DNA of 64,000 bases from Actinospineispora acaciae DSM 45401 (GTDB lineage Bacteria > Actinomycetota > Actinomycetes > Mycobacteriales > Pseudonocardiaceae), in assembly GCF_000620785.1 (NCBI RefSeq), contig NZ_JIAI01000013.1, positions 62,001-126,000 of the forward strand, written 5' to 3'. The notes under the pieces are model-generated. The model made no database searches, had not been told where the DNA came from, and saw nothing but the letters and a program-made list of their open reading frames with translations. The translations under genes and the position numbers were made by a program. Each line of letters starts with the position of its first letter. Within the stretch, counting starts at the first letter, position 1. Shown here piece by piece: positions 55,865 through 62,843 of the stretch.

Positions 55865-56782
55865 TCACACCAGGGTCCGCAGCCCCATCGGGTTGTCCTG
55901 GAGGAAACCGCCGTTGTCCACGATCACCTCGACCAGCGACCCGGCCAGCTCGACCAACCGGTCGCACCGCTCCTCCCCGAGCGCCGCCCAGGACGGTGCC
56001 GCGCCTCGGTCGGTCCGCTCCTCGACCCAGGAGCGCAGCGCCGCCCCGTCGCCGGTCAGCGTCCCGTCCGGGTTCAACAGCCCCCGCCGCTCCAACCGCC
56101 CGCACGCCTGCGCCCACTCCTGCTCGGACCAACCCCGCGCGCCCCGCAGCCGCTCCGGCACCGCCCGGCCGTCGGCCGCGAACGCGACCAGCGCCTCGCA
56201 CGGGTCGAGCCCGCCGCTGACCAGCGCGGCCACGTGACCGTCACCGCGCGACTCACGCAGCAGCGTCTGGGCGTGCCACAACACCAGGTGCGGCCGGTCC
56301 GGCCAGTCCAGCGGGGCGTTCGCGGCGGCCAGCGGCCGGCCCGCGGTGGGCGCGGCCAGCGCCGCCTCGCGCGCCAGCTCGGCCGCCTCCGCGATCTCGG
56401 CGGACTCGACGGCGTCGCCGAGCAACCGGCGCAACGCCGCGTCCACGCTGCGCGCCCGCGCCGCCAGGAAGTCGGCCGGTGCCGCCGCCTCCCATGCCGC
56501 CGGGATCGCCCTGCCGACCCGATCCGGGTGGAAGTTGTAGAACGTGGCCGTCACCAGCTCGGCCGGTGCCGCGCCCAGCGGGGCCGCGCGCAGCCCGAAG
56601 TAGCTCATCCAGCCGCCCTTGCACCCGAGCGCATCGGTGGCCTGCTTCGACTCCGGCGCGAAGTAGGTGACGGCGTGGTAGGGCTCCAGCGCCTGCCACA
56701 TCAGCCGCGCCCGCCGCATCGTCTGGTCGTCCGTCGCCGGGCGACCGCTTTGGTGCCCGGGGTCAGAATCGGGCAGGCTCAC
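55865..56782 (-). CDS. SCO6745/SalK-family protein
   Basis: 305 aa from GTG 56782, preferred because GGGGGGAA lies 6 nt upstream; it overlaps the end of the mutase gene by 20 bp. Family features: RARLMWQALEPYHAVTYFAPESK, LGCKGGWMSYFGLRAAPLG, VTATFYNFHPDRVGRAIP, and LERRGLLNPDGTLTGDGAALR, the last like a winged-helix. The family is restricted to actinobacteria and has no established biochemical role (SalK sits in a lasalocid/salinosporamide-type cluster context only by name). Coupled to isobutyryl-CoA mutase here. Confidence 0.75.
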   Translation of the reverse strand: MSLPDSDPGHQSGRPATDDQTMRRARLMWQALEPYHAVTYFAPESKQATDALGCKGGWMSYFGLRAAPLGAAPAELVTATFYNFHPDRVGRAIPAAWEAAAPADFLAARARSVDAALRRLLGDAVESAEIAEAAELAREAALAAPTAGRPLAAANAPLDWPDRPHLVLWHAQTLLRESRGDGHVAALVSGGLDPCEALVAFAADGRAVPERLRGARGWSEQEWAQACGRLERRGLLNPDGTLTGDGAALRSWVEERTDRGAAPSWAALGEERCDRLVELAGSLVEVIVDNGGFLQDNPMGLRTLV

Positions 56783-58493
56783 GGTATTCCCCCCACTCTT
56801 CCTTGAGTGCGCCACAGATCTCTCCCAGCGTGGCCTCGGCCCGAACCGCGTGCAACATGGGCTCGATCATGTTGCCCGACCCGCGCGCCGCCGCCACCAT
56901 CTCGCCAAGCCGGCGGCGGACCTCGGCCTCGTCGCGCGCGGCCCGCCGGGTGCCCAGCAGCTCCCGCTGGTCCAGCTCGACCTGGTGGCTGATGCGCAGG
57001 ATCTCCAGCTCGTCGGTGTCCGTGGCGGTGTGCACGTTCACGCCGACCTGCTTCTTGTCGCCCTTCTCCAGCGCCTGCTGGTAGACGAACGCCGAGTCGG
57101 CGATCTCGCCGGTGAACCACCCGTCCTCGATGCCGCGCAGGATGCCCGAGGTCATCTCGCCGATCGGATGCTCGCCGGACGGCACCGCCAGCCGGGCCAG
57201 GTCCTTGATCCGATCGAAGATCCGCTCGGCCTCGGCCTCGATCTTGTCCGTGAGCGCCTCGACGTACCAGGAGCCGCCCAGCGGGTCGACCACGTTGGTC
57301 ACGCCGGTCTCCTCGGCGATCACGTGCTGGGTGCGCAGGGCGATCTGCGCTGCCCGGTCGCTGGGCAGCGCGAGCACCTCGTCGAGCGCGTTGGTGTGCA
57401 GCGACTGCGTCCCGCCGAGCACCGCCGAGAGCGCCTCCAGCGCGGTGCGCACGATGTTGTTGTCCGGCTGCTGCGCGGTCAGCGAGACGCCGGCGGTCTG
57501 GGTGTGGAAGCGCAGCTGCTGGGCCTTGACCGAGCGCGCCCCGTACACGTCGCGCAGCCAGCGCGCCCAGATCCGCCGCGCCGCCCTGAACTTGGCGATC
57601 TCCTCGAAGAAGTCGACGTGCGCGTCGAAGAAGAAGCTCAGGCCGGGCGCGAACTTCTCGATGTCCAGGCCCCTGGACAGCCCCAGCTCGACGTACCCGA
57701 AGCCATCCGCGAGCGTGAACGCCAGCTCCTGCGCGGCGGTCGAGCCGGCCTCACGGATGTGGTAGCCGGACACCGACAGCGGCTTGTAGCGCGGGATCTG
57801 GTGGACGCAGTACTCCATCAGGTCGCCAATGAGCCGCAGGTGCGGTTCGGGGTCGAACAGCCACTCCTTCTGCGCGATGTACTCCTTGTAGATGTCGGTC
57901 TGCAGCGTGCCGTCAAGCCTGGCCAGGTCGGCGCCCTGCCGCTCGGCGGCCACCAGGTACATGCAGAACACCGGCACCGCCGGACCGGAGATCGTCATCG
58001 ACGTGGTGACCTGCTCCAACGGAATGCCGTCGAACAGCACGTCCATGTCCGCGGCCGAGTCGACGGCGACGCCACAGTGGCCGACCTCGCCCGCGCTGCG
58101 CGGATCGTCCGAGTCACGCCCCATCAGCGTGGGCATGTCGAAGGCGACCGACAGTCCACCGCCTCCACCGGCCAGAATGTCGCGGAACCGCTTGTTCGTC
58201 TGCTCGGCGTTCCCGAAGCCGGCGAACTGCCGCACCGTCCAGTTGCGCCCCCGGTAACCAGAGGCGTGCAGGCCCCGGGTGAACGGGAATTCACCTGGCC
58301 AACCGATCCGGTCGAAGTCCCGTACGGTCTCGCCCTCGCGCGGTCCGTACACCGGCTCGACCTCGACGCCGGACAGGGTGGTGAAGTCCGCGTCCCTGAT
58401 CTTGCCGGTGCGCTCGGCGTCCTCGAACCGGTCGCGCCAACGCCGCCATCCGTCCCGCTGACCGGTATCGGTCCGCTGACTGCTCTCGGTCAC
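56763..58493 (-). CDS. icmA: Isobutyryl-CoA mutase large subunit
   Basis: 576 aa, methylmalonyl-CoA-mutase-like barrel without the B12-binding domain, which must come from a separate small subunit (IcmB), absent from the window. Very like Streptomyces IcmA (566 aa). The two residues that separate isobutyryl- from methylmalonyl-CoA mutases are in the ICM state: Phe90 in VRQFAGFGN and Gln208 in KEYIAQKEW (Tyr and Arg in MCM). Interconverts isobutyryl-CoA and n-butyryl-CoA, linking valine and fatty-acid metabolism and polyketide precursors. GTG 58493 with GGAGGAA 8 nt upstream. MeaB-like chaperone and a thiolase lie 3-5 kb away. Confidence 0.92.
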   Translation of the reverse strand: MTESSQRTDTGQRDGWRRWRDRFEDAERTGKIRDADFTTLSGVEVEPVYGPREGETVRDFDRIGWPGEFPFTRGLHASGYRGRNWTVRQFAGFGNAEQTNKRFRDILAGGGGGLSVAFDMPTLMGRDSDDPRSAGEVGHCGVAVDSAADMDVLFDGIPLEQVTTSMTISGPAVPVFCMYLVAAERQGADLARLDGTLQTDIYKEYIAQKEWLFDPEPHLRLIGDLMEYCVHQIPRYKPLSVSGYHIREAGSTAAQELAFTLADGFGYVELGLSRGLDIEKFAPGLSFFFDAHVDFFEEIAKFRAARRIWARWLRDVYGARSVKAQQLRFHTQTAGVSLTAQQPDNNIVRTALEALSAVLGGTQSLHTNALDEVLALPSDRAAQIALRTQHVIAEETGVTNVVDPLGGSWYVEALTDKIEAEAERIFDRIKDLARLAVPSGEHPIGEMTSGILRGIEDGWFTGEIADSAFVYQQALEKGDKKQVGVNVHTATDTDELEILRISHQVELDQRELLGTRRAARDEAEVRRRLGEMVAAARGSGNMIEPMLHAVRAEATLGEICGALKEEWGEYREPARF

Positions 58494-58740
58494 GACGATT
58501 CCTCCGACCCTGACGAGGTGTCCGAACCCTAGCCAAGATAGTAGGAAGTCCTAGCTTTTGGCGCCCTCCTATCGTGTCGTCCGTCACGCACCGTTCACCT
58601 CAGAAATCACCGATCTGGCGGAGAACCGACATGCGACGACCGTCGTTGGACTTGTTTGGGATGGGCATGTGCCACCCGGACCCCGACCATCGGCCGCTCC
58701 CCCGTGGCCGACGACTTAGATCTCTTGGAGAGGATCTCGC

Positions 58741-59037
58741 ATGACCTCGGACAACCCGGTCGCCGACCGGCTGGTGACCGACGCCCGCAAGAAGACTGAG
58801 CGTCTTCAGAGCCCCGCCCTGGCCAAGGCCGCCCTGATCGTCGGCGCCCTGGGTGTCGTCGCGGCCGCCCTGATGCCGATCGCCGGCTGGGTTCTCGGCG
58901 CTGTCACGATCGGGCTCGGTGTGCCCGGCATGCAGCGCGAGGTGTCGGCCAAGCAAGCGAAGATCGCCGTGGTGCTCGGCGTCGCCGCCATCCTGGTCGG
59001 CGTGTTCTTCTTCACGCTCAGGATCGCCAAAGGTTGA
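58741..59037 (+). CDS. Small two-helix membrane protein (DUF4190-like)
   Basis: 98 aa. Hydrophilic N-terminal 27 residues, then two helices AALIVGALGVVAAALMPIAGWVLGAVTIGLGVPGM-type and IAVVLGVAAILVGVFFFTLRI. GGAGAGG is 8-9 nt before ATG 58741. Followed by a strong palindromic hairpin that would end the transcript. Function unknown. Confidence 0.7.
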   Translation: MTSDNPVADRLVTDARKKTERLQSPALAKAALIVGALGVVAAALMPIAGWVLGAVTIGLGVPGMQREVSAKQAKIAVVLGVAAILVGVFFFTLRIAKG

Positions 59038-59042
59038 TCAGG

Positions 59043-59074
59043 TGGTGGCTGCCCGGCCGGCCGGGCAGCCACCA
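59043..59074 (+). terminator. Perfect 16-bp palindromic hairpin
   Basis: TGGTGGCTGCCCGGCC followed directly by its reverse complement, 6 bp after the stop of the small membrane protein gene. Very stable GC-rich stem without T-tract, usual for actinomycete terminators. Confidence 0.75.
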
Positions 59075-59106
59075 TTCCGAACCAGCAACCTTCCGAACCA
59101 ACAACC
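59075..59106. repeat. Two tandem 16-bp units
   Basis: TTCCGAACCAGCAACC and TTCCGAACCAACAACC (15 of 16 identical) follow the hairpin directly; the second unit also pairs CCGAAC with GTTCGG just after it (59093-59112). Role unknown. The stretch from here to 59306 holds no supported gene. Confidence 0.6.
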
Positions 59107-59306
59107 GTTCGGACCGACACCCCCCGACGAACAACCCCGTCGAACAGCCCGAGCCGGCGCGCTCCAAGCCCCTCATCCGGACGGCTACGCCGGACCACCA
59201 CCCGGGCACCGCTGCCTTCATGAAGCGTCCCCCTATGAGACGCCTCCGCCTTCGAAGACACCCGGAGCATCAACCGCAGGCGTTCGTCCTGTTGTCCGTT
59301 CGGATC

Positions 59307-59618
59307 TCAGCCCGCCTCACCCTCCGCAAGACGACGGTTCACCCTGTCGACCTTCGCGTGCAGTTGGTCAGTGTGTCCGGGCCTGATGTCTGCCTTGAGC
59401 ACCAGGCTGACGCGGGGCGCCTTCGCTTGCACCGCCTCCACCGCGCGCTTGACTACCGCCATTCCCTCCTCCCATGTCGCCGCCTCGATCGTGGTGAACA
59501 TCGCCGTCGTCTCGTTCGGCAGTCCCGATTCGCGGACCACCTTGACCGCTTCGGCCACCACGTCCCCGACGCTGTCCGATCCGCCGCCCGAGGGCGCGAC
59601 GCTGAATGCAATGAGCAT
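59307..59618 (-). CDS. MTH1187/YkoF-type thiamine-binding protein
   Basis: 103 aa from ATG 59618. MLIAFSVAPSG..SVGDVVAEAVKVVRESGL, ETTAMFTTIEA, WEEGMAVVKRAVEAVQAKAPRVSLVLKADIRPG match the DUF77 family that folds as a ferredoxin-like tetramer and binds thiamine or its derivatives. AGGGTG precedes the start. Divergent from a MarR gene with 115 bp between. Confidence 0.82.
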   Translation of the reverse strand: MLIAFSVAPSGGGSDSVGDVVAEAVKVVRESGLPNETTAMFTTIEAATWEEGMAVVKRAVEAVQAKAPRVSLVLKADIRPGHTDQLHAKVDRVNRRLAEGEAG

Positions 59619-59719
59619 GTGACCACCCTGCACCACTCATGCCGCCGTGGCCCGGGTACATCTCGAGGGCGCCCCCGACATTCGCCGCCAAGGTGCCAGC
59701 CTGAGCCGGTCCGCGCTGC

Positions 59720-59725
59720 TAGCGT
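59720..59725 (+). promoter_or_regulatory. marR -10 box, leaderless start
   Basis: TAGCGT ends 8 nt before ATG 59734, the same -10 sequence and near-identical spacing as at the MFS gene 2584. No ribosome site precedes the ATG, so a leaderless transcript is the likely arrangement. Confidence 0.5.
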
Positions 59726-59733
59726 GGTTGCAC

Positions 59734-60237
59734 ATGACGCCGCGTGATCCGCTGCCCTTCGATCCCATCGCGCGAGCGGCGTCGCTATGGGAGTCCAGAA
59801 TCGGCCCCTCGGGCACCATGGCCGCGGTAACCAGTGTCATGCGGGTGCAACAGATCTTGCTCTCGGCCTCCGATGCCGCCCTGCGCCCTCACGGCCTGAC
59901 CTTCGCCCGGTACGAGGCGCTCGTGTTGCTGAGTTTCTCTCGACGAGGCAGCCTCCCTATGAGAGTCATGGGCGAGCGCCTGCAGCTCCACCCGACCAGC
60001 GTGACCAACATCGTTGACCGCCTAGAAGCAGACGGACTGGTCCGCAGAACGCCTCATCCGAACGACCGGCGCGCCACCCTCGTCGCAATCACCGAGGCCG
60101 GCGAGACGCGTCGCAACGATGCGACAAAGGGCCTCACCGAGATCGACTTCGGGCTGGTAGGGCTCACGGACCGGCAGGCCGACCAGCTCACCGAGCTGCT
60201 GGAACGGGTCCGTCGCGCCGCCGGCGACTTCTCTTGA
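59734..60237 (+). CDS. MarR-family transcriptional regulator
   Basis: 167 aa. Winged-helix MarR domain: TSVMRVQQILLSASDAALRP-type dimer helix, LTFARYEALVLLSFSRRGSLPM, recognition region LHPTSVTNIVDRLEADGLVRR and the wing PHPNDRRATLVAITEAG. The NDRRA wing motif is diagnostic. ATG 59734 is preferred over upstream in-frame ATG codons because the -10 box lies right before it. Ligand and targets unknown; the divergent thiamine-binding gene is a possible target. Confidence 0.9.
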   Translation: MTPRDPLPFDPIARAASLWESRIGPSGTMAAVTSVMRVQQILLSASDAALRPHGLTFARYEALVLLSFSRRGSLPMRVMGERLQLHPTSVTNIVDRLEADGLVRRTPHPNDRRATLVAITEAGETRRNDATKGLTEIDFGLVGLTDRQADQLTELLERVRRAAGDFS

Positions 60238-60659
60238 CCAATTCCGCACCATGACCGACCGTGCCCATGAGGTGCCCGCCTCGGTCCAGTCCGCGTGACC
60301 TAGCCGTCACGACGTTGGTCGTCACGACTGTCCCGCTGCGCCGCCGATCGCCAGCCAGGCCACGATCGCATCGTGGGACTACCCCGTTTGCTGACCCTGG
60401 CATGCCTACGGCGCCCGGCTGGCGGCGGCGACCGTTTCGACCTCTTGGCGCGCCGTCCTCGCCCTGATCGGCGCCCCGCGTGGTACCCGACCGCGGCTCC
60501 CACTCCAATTCCGGCCGCACACCAAGCATGGTCCGCCGGAGCTCCCATGTCCCGCTCTCCTCCCACTCATCACGACTCCAACGCGACCAATGATGCCCGT
60601 TAACGCTGGTTGCGTCAACCGAGTTGACAGCCATGCCTCAGCAGGCCACACTGACACGC
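60238..60659. other. Intergenic region without a supported gene
   Basis: 422 bp. The left part has direct repeats of GTCACGAC (around 60305-60330). Open frames exist on both strands, but their composition is Arg/Gly-rich with no recognisable domain, so none is called. The right end holds the promoter and dyad of the HTH/TPR regulator gene. Confidence 0.5.
60614..60652 (+). promoter_or_regulatory. Promoter with GTCAAC-N3-GTTGAC dyad for HTH/TPR regulator
   Basis: A perfect dyad GTCAAC (60614-60619), CGA, GTTGAC (60623-60628) includes a consensus -35 TTGACA (60624-60629). A 17-bp spacer leads to CACACT (60647-60652), 7 nt before ATG 60660, implying leaderless mRNA. The dyad placement suggests autorepression by the encoded HTH protein. 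Confidence 0.6.
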
Positions 60660-61859
60660 ATGAACCAGCCAGAGGGGCCGTTGCGCGCGGCACGGATCGC
60701 GCGCGGATGGTCGCAGTCCCGCGCGGCGAACGAGCTGATGGCACTCGCCGCCGAGCGAGGCGTCACCGTCGCCGCCCCGGCCAGCCTGAAGACCCAGCTC
60801 TCGCGCTGGGAGAACCAGCACGCCATACCCGAGGAGCACTACCGGGCGCTGCTGCGCGAGCTTTACGGGAGCACCGATGCCGAGCTCGGGCTTCCGGAGG
60901 CGGCCGCCGAGGCCGAGCCCGCAATGGACGACACGGACGCGCTGCGGGCGCGGCTACAAGCCTCTGCCGCCCTCGACGACTCGTCGGTCGAGCTGCTTCA
61001 CGCTCAGCTGGACACCACCCGAAGGCTGGACGACCGGCTCGGCGCTGCCGCGTCCGCGGGCTCCGTCCGTGCGCAGCTCGCCTACCTGGAAGAGGCGCTA
61101 CACCACGCGGTGCGCCCGCACCTACGCAGACGACTGGCCTGGTTGGTGGCCGAGGCCTCGACGCTGGCCGGACGGCTCGCGCTCGACCAGGCCCGGCCGT
61201 CGGTGGCGTGGCACGACCACGAGACGGCGAAGGCGGCTGCCCGAGAGGCGGACTCGGCGGTGTTGCTCGGCTACGCCTTGATAGAGCAGGCCTCGGTACT
61301 CATCGACGTCGGTGAGCATGAGGTCGCGTTGAGCTCCGTCGAGCAGGCGATTGCGCTCGCGGCCGCGGATGCATCGACACCCGCGCGCGCCTGGTTCGAG
61401 GCATGTCGCGGCGAGGCACTGGCCGTGAACGGTGCGGCCGATGAGGCCCGCGCCGCCTACCGGCACTCCGAGCGGCTGCTTGGCGAGGGACCCGGGCGAG
61501 TCGACGCCCAGGTCCCACCGATCCCGATAGCGGTTTTCGACATGGACGCGCTACACCGTCACCGAGGGCACGCTCACCAGGTGCTTCACGAGGACGAAGC
61601 CGCTATCGCCGACCTCGAACTGGCCTTGCGGGCCGGCGGCGGCTCGGCTCGCGACGTCGCGAACGCCCATGTCGACCTCGCCCGTGCGCACGGCGCGGTC
61701 GGCCATTCCGGTGCCGCGGCGCGCCACGCTCGATCCGCGCGAGACATTGCAGCCCGGATCGGCTCGCTACGCGTCCCCGCCCGGCTCGATCGCGCGGGCC
61801 GCAGCGCCGGCGATGAGCTGGTCAGCGCCGACGCCCGCCCCTCGTCGTCGGCTGTCTAG
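60660..61859 (+). CDS. XRE-type HTH protein with TPR-like helical domain
   Basis: 399 aa from ATG 60660 (ATG 60633 in frame but placed within the promoter). Residues 5-70: HTH (LRAARIARGWSQSRAANELM...LKTQLSRWENQH). Residues 120-380: helical repeats (LGYALIEQASVLIDVGEHEVAL, ARAWFEACRGEALAVNGAADEARAAYRHSE, ANAHVDLARAHGAVGHSGAAARHAR) as in TPR-sensing regulators of actinomycetes. Likely binds a peptide or small signal. Overlaps the convergent meaB gene by 4 bp. Confidence 0.85.
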   Translation: MNQPEGPLRAARIARGWSQSRAANELMALAAERGVTVAAPASLKTQLSRWENQHAIPEEHYRALLRELYGSTDAELGLPEAAAEAEPAMDDTDALRARLQASAALDDSSVELLHAQLDTTRRLDDRLGAAASAGSVRAQLAYLEEALHHAVRPHLRRRLAWLVAEASTLAGRLALDQARPSVAWHDHETAKAAAREADSAVLLGYALIEQASVLIDVGEHEVALSSVEQAIALAAADASTPARAWFEACRGEALAVNGAADEARAAYRHSERLLGEGPGRVDAQVPPIPIAVFDMDALHRHRGHAHQVLHEDEAAIADLELALRAGGGSARDVANAHVDLARAHGAVGHSGAAARHARSARDIAARIGSLRVPARLDRAGRSAGDELVSADARPSSSAV

Positions 61860-62824
61860 GAGGCGCTGACCGTGTCGACCAGGTCCTCCGCCGCCACATA
61901 CGGATCGAGCTCGCCCGCGACCACTCGCTTGGCGAGTTCGGGCAGGGTGCCGCCGCCTCGGAGATCTCCGATCCGCGCCCGGACCTTCTCCAGCGCGATT
62001 GCCTCGATCTCCGCCTCCGCGCGGAGCTGCCGGCGACGATCCCGCTCCCCGGACCGGTTCATCCAGTCACGGTGTTTGTCCAGCGCGGCGATCACATCGC
62101 CGATTCCCTCGCCCCTGGACGCGACCGTCTTGACGATCGGGGCCTTCCACTTCGTCTCGTCCCGCTCACGTCGACCCAGCGAGAGCATGTACCTCAGATC
62201 CCGCACCGTCTGGTCGGCGCCGTCGCGATCGGCCTTGTTGACCACGAAGACGTCGGCGACCTCGAGGATGCCCGCCTTCGCCGCCTGGATGCCGTCGCCC
62301 ATGCCCGGCGCCAGCAGCACCAGCGTGGTGTCGGCCAGGGAGACCACCTCGATCTCGGACTGCCCGACACCCACCGTCTCGACCAGGATCACATCGCAAC
62401 GGGCCGCATCGAGCACCCGGATCGCCTGCGGCGTCGCCCAGGACAACCCGCCGAGGTGGCCGCGAGTCGCCATCGAGCGGATGAAGACGCCGCTGTCGGT
62501 CGCGTGTTCCTGCATCCGCACCCGATCGCCGAGCAAAGCGCCGCCGGAGAACGGCGAGGACGGGTCCACCGCCAACACGCCGACCCTCTTGCCCTGCTCG
62601 CGCAGGGCTCCCACCAGCGCGGACGTCGATGTCGATTTCCCGACCCCTGGCGAGCCGGTGAGGCCGACCACCTGGGCGTGCCCGGTGTGCGGTGCGAGCG
62701 CGGCGGCAACCTCGCCGAGCAGCGGGCTGGCGTCCTCCACCATGGAGATCAGCCGCGCGACCGCCCTCGCATCCCCATCACGAGCACGCGTGACGAGGCT
62801 CGTTACGTCCAGCTGGCGTGGCAT
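61856..62824 (-). CDS. meaB: MeaB/ArgK-type GTPase chaperone of B12-dependent mutases
   Basis: 322 aa. G-protein motifs: P-loop GSPGVGKST at 57-65, DPSSPFSGGALLGDR (switch I), ILVETVGVGQSE (switch II with the base-sensing region), VVNKADRDGA (N/TKxD). MeaB loads and protects methylmalonyl- and isobutyryl-CoA mutases. ATG 62824 has AGGGACAG upstream and follows the thiolase stop by 19 bp, so these two form an operon. The icmA gene 3.4 kb away is a likely client; a methylmalonyl-CoA mutase elsewhere is also possible. Confidence 0.93.
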   Translation of the reverse strand: MPRQLDVTSLVTRARDGDARAVARLISMVEDASPLLGEVAAALAPHTGHAQVVGLTGSPGVGKSTSTSALVGALREQGKRVGVLAVDPSSPFSGGALLGDRVRMQEHATDSGVFIRSMATRGHLGGLSWATPQAIRVLDAARCDVILVETVGVGQSEIEVVSLADTTLVLLAPGMGDGIQAAKAGILEVADVFVVNKADRDGADQTVRDLRYMLSLGRRERDETKWKAPIVKTVASRGEGIGDVIAALDKHRDWMNRSGERDRRRQLRAEAEIEAIALEKVRARIGDLRGGGTLPELAKRVVAGELDPYVAAEDLVDTVSAS

Positions 62825-62843
62825 TCTGTCCCTGGTCCGCCGA

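Noticed and set aside
58530..58560. TAGGA-AG-TCCTA dyad upstream of icmA as an operator
   Set aside because: Arms of only 5 bp and no second copy; too weak to annotate, although it lies in a plausible promoter position.
60188..60634. Minus-strand open frame of about 148 codons between marR and the HTH/TPR gene
   Set aside because: The first residues look faintly protein-like (HHWSRWSRDEWEES), but the rest is Arg/Gly-rich, it overlaps marR and the promoter dyad, and no domain is recognised.
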